Origin: Phoronis australis
Lineage: Eukaryota; Phoronida; Phoronidae
NCBI GenBank assembly: GCA_002633005.1
Contig: NMRA01000133.1
Span: 552,627-616,626, forward strand
Direction: 5' to 3'
Length of the DNA stretch: 64,000 bases
Both the position numbers and the translations under genes were made by a program. The notes under the pieces were generated by a model. The model ran no database searches, was not told where the DNA came from, and worked only from the letters and a program-made list of their open reading frames with translations. Of this stretch, positions 59,901 through 64,000 are shown one piece after another (the stretch's first letter is position 1; each line of letters begins with the position of its first letter).

Positions 59901-61530
59901 CACCGGTCACTCTTGTCACCACCCTGCTGAACCAGGAGGTAGTCAACCCCAGAAATCGCTTTCGCATTAGAAAGAGGTTCACATTCACTTCCTTGGCATG
60001 GATTCACTACCAAGACTGAGCTTAGAATAGCAGGAGACGCTTGTGCATATTAAGACCCGTTTAGACATCAACTTATGGCCCAGCGCAACTGACACGGAAC
60101 AAATTGACCTGCCGTTTTACACACACAACTCACTAACTGTGGCAAAACGGAAATTGGTACGTAGGCTGGAGAGTGGAAAACACATTCGCAGGTTTACAAA
60201 TGACGGAAGTTGAAGGGTCAGAGAATCCGTATTTATGTCATTACACATGCGCAGTAGATATGACCTTTTCCGCCTTGCTTAGTTTCGCGTTTAGACTCAT
60301 AATTGACACGGAGTAAGCTGTTTTAGCGCAAATTGCTCTACCCCACAAACGGGTGGCAAAAGTTGTCATCGCGGTGTCAATTTGCTCCAGTTCAAACGGG
60401 ACTGTTGTCTGCCATTGTCACTCATGATGTGAATCCACAGCACAGAATTTCTCAGTGCCTGTCTCGCTGCTAGAAAAATTTTATTTAAACGCGTAATCTC
60501 TCGAAGTCTTGCTTTTTAACGAGGTCCTAGAGAGGTCCTAGTGTTATTGACCAGTACCATGGTCTTTCAAATGGAAGCCCGTAACTCACACCACCGACAC
60601 ACTGTCTCCTCTTTGCAGCGGGTAGCACAGAGTAATTTGTTTGACTAAAAATGTCACGATACAGTATGTAAGACGTACGTTTTTAAAAGGAAAACTCAAC
60701 TTTTTCTGATATTACGTTAAGTAAACCGCCGGTGAATAGAAATTCCCATAACCTCTCTGGGATATCGCTAAAAAGCAAGATTTCGCGAGATTGCGCGACA
60801 AATTGCCGTGATTTTGGCTAGATTTTTTCCTACTGAGAGACAGATATTGAACTCTACCCTCGTAACTTGGGAATACATTTCCCGCGTTAATTACTGTTGC
60901 TCTGGCGCGTGCTAACTAGACGCGTACTAACAAGACGCTACTAATTAGACGCGTACTATCTAGACAAGAGGGTTTAACGTGAACTGTCGAAATCAAAAAA
61001 ACCCCAGTACAGAGTTCAGGCCGCCTCAGGCCGAACAATTTTGTTTCTAATCCTAAATGAGTANGGGGTGGTGGACAGAAAAGTAACAGGTCCGATAACC
61101 ACATTTTACACTTACCCGTTGCAAGAACTGACTACGGGCATGTGATAGAGTCTATTGCTGTAATGCGCTTGCAAAGGACTCCACCATACTGACTTTGCGC
61201 TTATGGAGCTTCGCAACGGTAATTACGGTAAGGGTAAACTCGCTGCGTTTGTTGTGACACTTGGGGCAAAGAAAAGTCATGCCAGTACGAAACACGTCCA
61301 TGTTCCTGTATCAGTCTACTTTTCTTTCCTCGAACAGATTTGTAGAGAGATTTGTAGAGAGATGTGGAAAACGAATTTGGATGCGTACGAGAAATATTGC
61401 ATGCGCTGTTCCAGTTGATCACGTGCAAAATGCATTGATGGGATGTATTTACCTGATTAATTGAAAGTGATAATCATTCACAGTGTCAAGCAGGTATCTG
61501 GAAGGCCAAGCTCCTTTCAGGTGTTTTTTA
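41606..61530 (-). CDS. discoidin/SUEL-lectin/kringle/TSP1 multidomain ectodomain protein (10 exons, both ends open)
   Basis: Exons in transcript order: 61453-61530 (or from 61513), 58541-58716, 57267-57305, 51512-51741, 49999-50106, 44862-45003, 44237-44491, 42677-42925, 42146-42313, 41606-41974. All junctions are GT/AG and all phases agree, giving about 604 residues. Domain order: an unrecognised N-terminal segment with several Cys (about 1-97), F5/8C discoidin (about 98-257, three exons), SUEL/galactose-binding lectin (about 258-342), kringle (343-425), TSP1 (426-481), Ser/Thr-rich stalk (482-604). The last four modules are each one phase-1 exon, the classic shuffled-module pattern. The protein must enter the secretory pathway, but neither a signal peptide nor the 3' end was found. 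Cell or matrix adhesion or glycan binding is an inference from the domains. Introns hold several transposons. Confidence 0.78.
42146..42313 (-). CDS. thrombospondin type 1 repeat exon
   Basis: 168 bp, phase 1-1, acceptor gaatttacag, donor gtgagt. SGWTEWSLWTSC carries the WxxWxxW C-mannosylation motif; RSKFRLC and IRREKC complete the layered Arg/Cys pattern. One repeat only. Confidence 0.92.
42677..42925 (-). CDS. kringle domain exon
   Basis: 249 bp, phase 1-1, acceptor ttttggcag, donor gtaggt. It shows the six-Cys kringle: TCYIKGKAYTGK, GKPCLPW, NYCSYDG, DPWCYV, ESCAVPEC. Kringles are protein-binding folds found in coagulation-type and receptor proteins. No protease domain follows. Confidence 0.93.
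43131..43460 (+). repeat. polypyrimidine tract
   Basis: 330 bp of C/T-rich sequence in the intron between the lectin and kringle exons; a similar shorter tract is at about 44000-44150. Long open frames here (43098-43542, both strands) result from the composition bias. Confidence 0.85.
43536..43849 (-). CDS. candidate alternative last exon: transmembrane helix plus cytoplasmic tail
   Basis: The acceptor ttgttttccccaatacag is strong, and the exon starts in phase 1, the same phase as the kringle exon that otherwise follows the lectin exon. Reading on gives VFVLLLLILVVFVVHLS, then RYNFHKCDRTRLK, a hydrophobic helix followed by a positive stop-transfer patch. A Ser/Thr-containing tail follows to a stop, 103 residues in all. 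It would give a membrane-anchored isoform without kringle and TSP1. No canonical poly(A) signal was found nearby, so it may be intronic chance. Confidence 0.4.
44237..44491 (-). CDS. SUEL-type galactose-binding lectin domain exon
   Basis: One whole domain in a 255-bp phase 1-1 exon, with acceptor aatatttcag and donor gtaatg. The Cys pattern CPERMIISI, then SKAC, SQCSLKQNCTI, DLCRLPKSL and EHVC follows the sea-urchin-egg-lectin family (C..g.i.i, C, C.g...C.v, DPC..t.KyL.v.y.C). The usual YGR triad of rhamnose-binding members is not obvious, so sugar binding is uncertain. Confidence 0.8.
44601..44753. mobile_element. short MITE with CAGTGGCGGAT / ATCCGCCCCTG ends
   Basis: Inverted ends CAGTGGCGGAT and ATCCGCCCCTG bound 153 bp containing GGTTCGAATGTCTGACTGG. 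A second copy with the same inner block is at 45213-45350. The ends resemble non-autonomous hAT elements. Confidence 0.65.
44862..45003 (-). CDS. F5/8 type C domain, C-terminal exon
   Basis: 142 bp, phase 0 to 1, acceptor tgttttag, donor gtactg. Encodes LYDGNNNHWSVLRQHF, AARFVRFVPVE and ALKLEFYGYER. It matches the discoidin end (aRyvRi.P......lr.ElyGC), except that the closing Cys is Tyr. Confidence 0.9.
45213..45350. mobile_element. second copy of the CAGTGG...CCCCTG MITE
   Basis: CAGTGGTTGATTT to GTCCGCCCCTG, sharing GCGAATGTCTGACG with 44601-44753. The single N at 45328 falls inside. Confidence 0.6.
45929..46316. mobile_element. MITE copy, right-truncated
   Basis: Starts CAGTGGCCGGTTCCATGAAA and tracks the 59077-59512 copy until about 46316, where the 46325 copy begins; its own right terminal repeat is missing. 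Confidence 0.65.
46325..46765. mobile_element. 441-bp MITE with ~55-bp inverted ends
   Basis: Left end CAGTGCCCAGTTGCATGAAA and its complement at 46711-46765 differ at only two or three positions over 55 bp. The interior is AT-rich and imperfectly palindromic. Other copies: 45929-46316, 59077-59512, and a partial copy from about 63862 to the window end. Confidence 0.8.
46806..46880 (-). repeat. tRNA-like sequence, probable SINE head
   Basis: The minus strand reads TAGTGGCTTCAGCG, then a TCTGC-ACGGTTA-GCAGG anticodon-like hairpin, then GGTTCGAGTCC, a perfect box B. Position 33 of the loop is C instead of T and the acceptor stem is not formed, so this is a pseudo-tRNA, not a working gene. Confidence 0.55.
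46881..48886. other. intron sequence of the lectin/kringle gene
   Basis: Plus-strand frames at 47536-47802 and 47827-48084 are open but unrecognised; neither has convincing splice sites nor start context. Probably repeat-derived. Confidence 0.3.
48887..49806 (+). mobile_element. pogo/Tc1-like transposon remnant
   Basis: Inverted ends TGGGGCACTATGAGCCA at 48887 and its complement ending at 49806 bound a 920-bp element. On the plus strand at about 49265-49445 it encodes SKRSSKGSRKGG followed by NYYCLICNKQYVEPITGD, a stop, and LDWAHEACTSYIGVDSC, the Cys/His finger often found at the end of pogo-type transposases in marine invertebrates. Stops and missing upstream sequence show a deleted, inactive copy in the discoidin intron. 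Confidence 0.65.
49999..50106 (-). CDS. F5/8 type C domain, middle exon
   Basis: 108 bp, phase 0 at both ends, acceptor tgattgcttag, donor gtatta. Encodes GSNMTNHRYYTSKFTLYYS followed by NDGVNF, the tQG....yvtsfklsySnDG part of the fold. Confidence 0.88.
51512..51741 (-). CDS. F5/8 type C (discoidin) domain, N-terminal exon
   Basis: Acceptor ttcttttgtag; the donor gttaaa is weak. Encodes LGNRLGMNSFFITDDMISGSS and then NEWLQVDFGTSSMVITGMDTQ, matching the discoidin pattern LGM..g.I.d..ItaSS and eWLQvDfG...vtgi.TQ. The Cys that usually precedes the LGM motif is absent, both here and in the preceding micro-exon. Confidence 0.88.
52229..52266. other. short perfect hairpin
   Basis: TATAAACACTGAA and TTCAGTGTTTATA separated by about 10 bases, within the 51916-56100 element. 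Confidence 0.7.
53879..53935 (+). repeat. 16-bp tandem repeat
   Basis: About three and a half copies of CCCCACGACCCACAAC inside the 51916-56100 element. Confidence 0.85.
54218..54468. mobile_element. MITE with CATGCGCGCACCCAG inverted ends
   Basis: CATGCGCGCACCCAGCC on the left and CTGGGTGCGCGCATG on the right enclose 251 bp with an A-rich centre. Nested in the 51916-56100 element. Related ends occur near 27576 and 28345. Confidence 0.7.
56199..56995 (+). repeat. 400-bp tandem duplication joined at a single N
   Basis: The copies at 56199-56595 and 56599-56995 are offset by exactly 400 and nearly identical, with an N at 56596. Each copy is a large palindrome bounded by CTGACACTGAAAAAATAAC and its complement, filled with TTTTCTCCGCGGAGAAAA-like motifs, so each looks like a foldback MITE. 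Confidence 0.8.
57267..57305 (-). CDS. 39-bp micro-exon of the lectin/kringle gene
   Basis: Bounded by tgtttatag and gtaagt, phase 1 at both ends. Encodes EVGDELTIHIAG. It connects the exon at 58541 to the discoidin start and contributes no Cys. It is so short that only the splice signals and phase support it. Confidence 0.45.
58541..58716 (-). CDS. Cys-containing ectodomain exon, domain unrecognised
   Basis: 176 bp, acceptor actcaacag, donor gtacgt, phase 2 to 1. Encodes 58 codons with four Cys; segments include GSLIVKVLVADSGCDW and YCPKYQSTCTWND. It could be half of a small beta domain, but it does not fit the SUEL, CUB or discoidin patterns I know. Membership rests on phase on both sides. 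Confidence 0.5.
59077..59512. mobile_element. MITE copy, both ends present
   Basis: Begins CAGTGCCGGGTTACATG and ends CTTGCAACCGGGCAC, about 436 bp, same family as 46325-46765. In the intron upstream of exon 58541-58716. Confidence 0.7.
61453..61530 (-). CDS. most upstream exon found for the lectin/kringle gene
   Basis: Donor CAG|gtaaat in phase 2, which fits the phase-2 start of the next exon at 58716. Encodes a segment containing AWPSRYLLDTVNDYHFQLI. The acceptor is either at 61530 (ttcag) or 61513 (gaaag). No domain was recognised. Confidence 0.4.
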
Positions 61531-63861
61531 CTGAACCAGCTGCCTATGGTAGTCGTTACAAGATCGCCAAAGACGAGGACAAAAACTGGTTTACCTCTTC
61601 TCCAAATAGTAACTTTTGCCTGAATAAAAAGATTAATTTCTATGTCATTGCAACTTTTGTGAATTACAAGTAAATAAAATAGATGCTGGAATGCCGTAAC
61701 GTTACCTATTGTGTAGCACCATGCGGTCAACTGTGCTATTTTATTTATATCCATATATCGCTCGAAACGTGGGGAATATTTTAGTATATTTCAGTACCGA
61801 CGCTCGTCCTTTAACTTTTACTACTTTATATGGATGTATAAGAGCAGTGATTAATGTTATCGATGTGGTGCCCGCACTTTCTTTTTATTTGGTTTTACTA
61901 GCGCACTCCTCGTTCGTGACCTAAGATCCTTTTCATGAAAAATGACTTAACGCTTTTAAGCTTAAAAGTATTAAAAGTATTGACACCGAAAATTAAGACC
62001 GAGAACGAAACTTCGAAAAAGACCGTTCCACGAACACAAAGTCTCTTTTCTCGTTATTGATCCTCACTTAGACCGATATTGGTCCTCACTTGGACCGATA
62101 TTTGTCCTCAGACCGATATTGGTCCTCACTTAGACCGATATTGGTCCTCACTTAGACCGATATTGGTCCTCACTTAGACCGATATTGGTCCTCACTTAGA
62201 CCGATATTGGTTCTCACTTAGACCGATATTGGTCCTTACTGAGACCGATATTGGTCCTCACTTAGACCGATATTGGTCCTCAATTAGACCGATATTGGTC
62301 TTCACTTAGACCTATATTAAGACAGTTAATATAACAATTGGGTACACTAACTACGCTTTCGCTACCAGTTAGACTAGAAAAGCTAAGCGAGGAATGTGTG
62401 AAAGCCAGTTTAAGAGTACTTGGGATCTAAAATCTCTCAGTGGGTATTTATGACCGGCATGTGTCCCGACGATAAATAAACGTGTGCCACAAGCTAATTT
62501 CCAGATATGAAAGGGAAACCTGGGATTGTCGAGAGGTCATTAATTGTGACAAAATAGTGGTGCATGTACCAAGATAAAAGATAATATTAGATAAAAATTA
62601 TGGTCTCAACAAAGCGGAAACAGAGGGACGAGAATCTACCTGTAGTGTAGGGAGGTAGTGGGTGAGAAAAACTGAGGCGAGATTGCCGCAAACGTCTTTG
62701 ATGCTGTCACAAACACGTGGTTATGAAAATTTGTGAGTTCAGTACAAAGCAATGGAATTCCTAAGGTCGCGTGACAATCATCAGCCACTAGGAGACGTGA
62801 GCGGATCTAACTCTCAGCACGTAGCAGCAGAAGGCCAATTAAAAGGCTTGAAATAGACTCCCTTGGCCAGGGGAGAGGTATTTATTTCCAACAATGGGGA
62901 ACCATAAGTACGAGTGAAATACCGTTTACTTGAGAAGGGCTGGTATATCTGAAAAATAGCACTTCAGCGTTGCAGCTACGTCGTCATTGGTTGTTTCTAC
63001 CATGCTTGGTTAGCTCCGAATCAAAAGCAGACGATCTTCAACTGACTTTGCTTGATTGTAAAACAAAATGAAAAATATAACGAAATTTGTTCTTAAACAG
63101 CGACATATCACATAAACCTAAACGTGGATCTCAGACCTACTCCATAGCGGGGTAATATAACTGCAAGTCTTAGCTAAGGCGATTTCGGGCTTAAGCAGGC
63201 GTGCGTTCAGTAGTCGCTAGGACCTACGCTAGGACCTAGCCAAAAGCTAGTCAAGGTCACGTGCTCTAATTTAAAATACACTGAAATATCTCGCGTAATC
63301 TCGCAAAGTCTTGCTTTTAAGCTAGGTTCTAGCGTTACTGAACGGGAGGCTGGTTTTTGCTGTGGCAGCTTAGTCTTAATGTGGTCACTGGAGAGACGCA
63401 TTATTGGTATTAGTTTTGGGTGGAACATACCTCTTGAAGTAATTAGCTCTAACTAGATCCATAAAACAACAAAATCTAACAACACTTTTCTCACCGATTA
63501 TGTCGCCTTAAGTTATTGCACCAAGACAAGACCAATTCCTTGACGCTTTGGTCCTCACAACAACTGACCTCTGAACGATCTGCGCAGTGCGCATGCTTCA
63601 CAGACCAGAGATCTACGTGAAACTGCATGCTCAAACTGAGAAGCGACACCTTTTCTTTAGAATCACTGCTCCCTCACATCCAAACGAACTCGATAGTTCA
63701 CATTTAATTACAATCTGTCATATTGCAAGCGACATAATTATAAAATTCGAATTTGCATACATCGGCGGTTTTCAGATGACAAATGGTGGGTCTTTTAAAA
63801 CAGCTCGGGAAACAGATTTCACCCACTTCAAGGTAAATGTATAACTGGTCAAGAAAGAGGT
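61531..63861. other. no exon recognised upstream of the lectin/kringle gene chain
   Basis: Contains the 22-bp minisatellite and a diverged relative of the AGGACC MITE near 63210-63345. The missing first exons of the lectin/kringle gene may lie here or beyond the window. Confidence 0.4.
62061..62318 (+). repeat. 22-bp minisatellite, about 12 copies
   Basis: Unit TCCTCACTTAGACCGATATT + GG, with a shortened copy near 62105. Head-to-tail without spacers, so not a CRISPR array. Confidence 0.93.
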
Positions 63862-64000
63862 GAGTGACCGATTGCATGAAATAGTCCCAAACAGGGACTC
63901 TCCTAAGTTCGCGAAGTCTACTACGTATTTGTGAGCTTGTGAAAACACTGATTGTCCTTCCTGGTGCTGTTTGAGTCTCATTACTAAGTCAATTTTTGGC
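63862..64000. mobile_element. MITE copy cut by the window end
   Basis: GTGACCGATTGCATGAAAT, then CAGGGACTC, matches the left end of the 46325 family. Continues past the window. Confidence 0.55.

Noticed and set aside
62061-62318. CRISPR-like array
   Set aside because: 22-bp units are directly contiguous with no spacers, in a eukaryotic sequence; it is a minisatellite.

Overview
The window is eukaryotic and probably comes from a marine invertebrate deuterostome such as a hemichordate or cephalochordate. That guess rests on gene style only: short phase-matched exons in 1-6 kb introns, an animal SAP130 gene, and a discoidin/SUEL-lectin/kringle/TSP1 mosaic protein. No species-specific sequence was recognised. 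Introns hold many DNA-transposon remnants, minisatellites and two long N gaps (4225-4454, 41319-41488). Isolated single Ns lie at 6045, 30892, 45328, 56596 and 61064.

Layout. 1-7.5 kb: no gene seen; a 1.55 kb direct duplication flanks the first gap. 7.55-25.6 kb, minus strand: 17 consecutive exons of SAP130, the Sin3/HDAC corepressor subunit. They run in frame and in phase to the stop, and only the N-terminus is missing. 27.6-28.35 kb: a LINE fragment between inverted ends. 30.1-33.6 kb, plus strand: a complete three-exon type II membrane protein of the GDSL/PC-esterase (SGNH) kind, with Leu where the C-terminal catalytic His is expected. 36.9-39.9 kb, minus strand: a weak candidate small gene with a TATA-like promoter. 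41.6-61.5 kb, minus strand: a phase-consistent chain of ten exons encoding a discoidin (F5/8C), SUEL lectin, kringle, TSP1 and Ser/Thr-rich ectodomain. An in-phase alternative last exon could add a transmembrane helix. The gene's start and 3' end were not found.

Mobile DNA accounts for much of the rest. It includes a 4.2 kb element with ~200 bp inverted ends and a broken transposon protein (51.9-56.1 kb), a pogo-type remnant (48.9-49.8 kb), and two TTAA-flanked elements (17.25-17.83 and 32.04-33.04 kb), the first with an empty-site copy elsewhere in the window. Two CAGGG-ended hAT-like elements have matching 6-bp target duplications, and several MITE families are present.

The three main genes have no evident functional link: one nuclear corepressor subunit, one secretory-pathway esterase-like protein and one extracellular adhesion-type protein. 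All gene models are hand-built from splice sites, phases and remembered family motifs; no database search was run.
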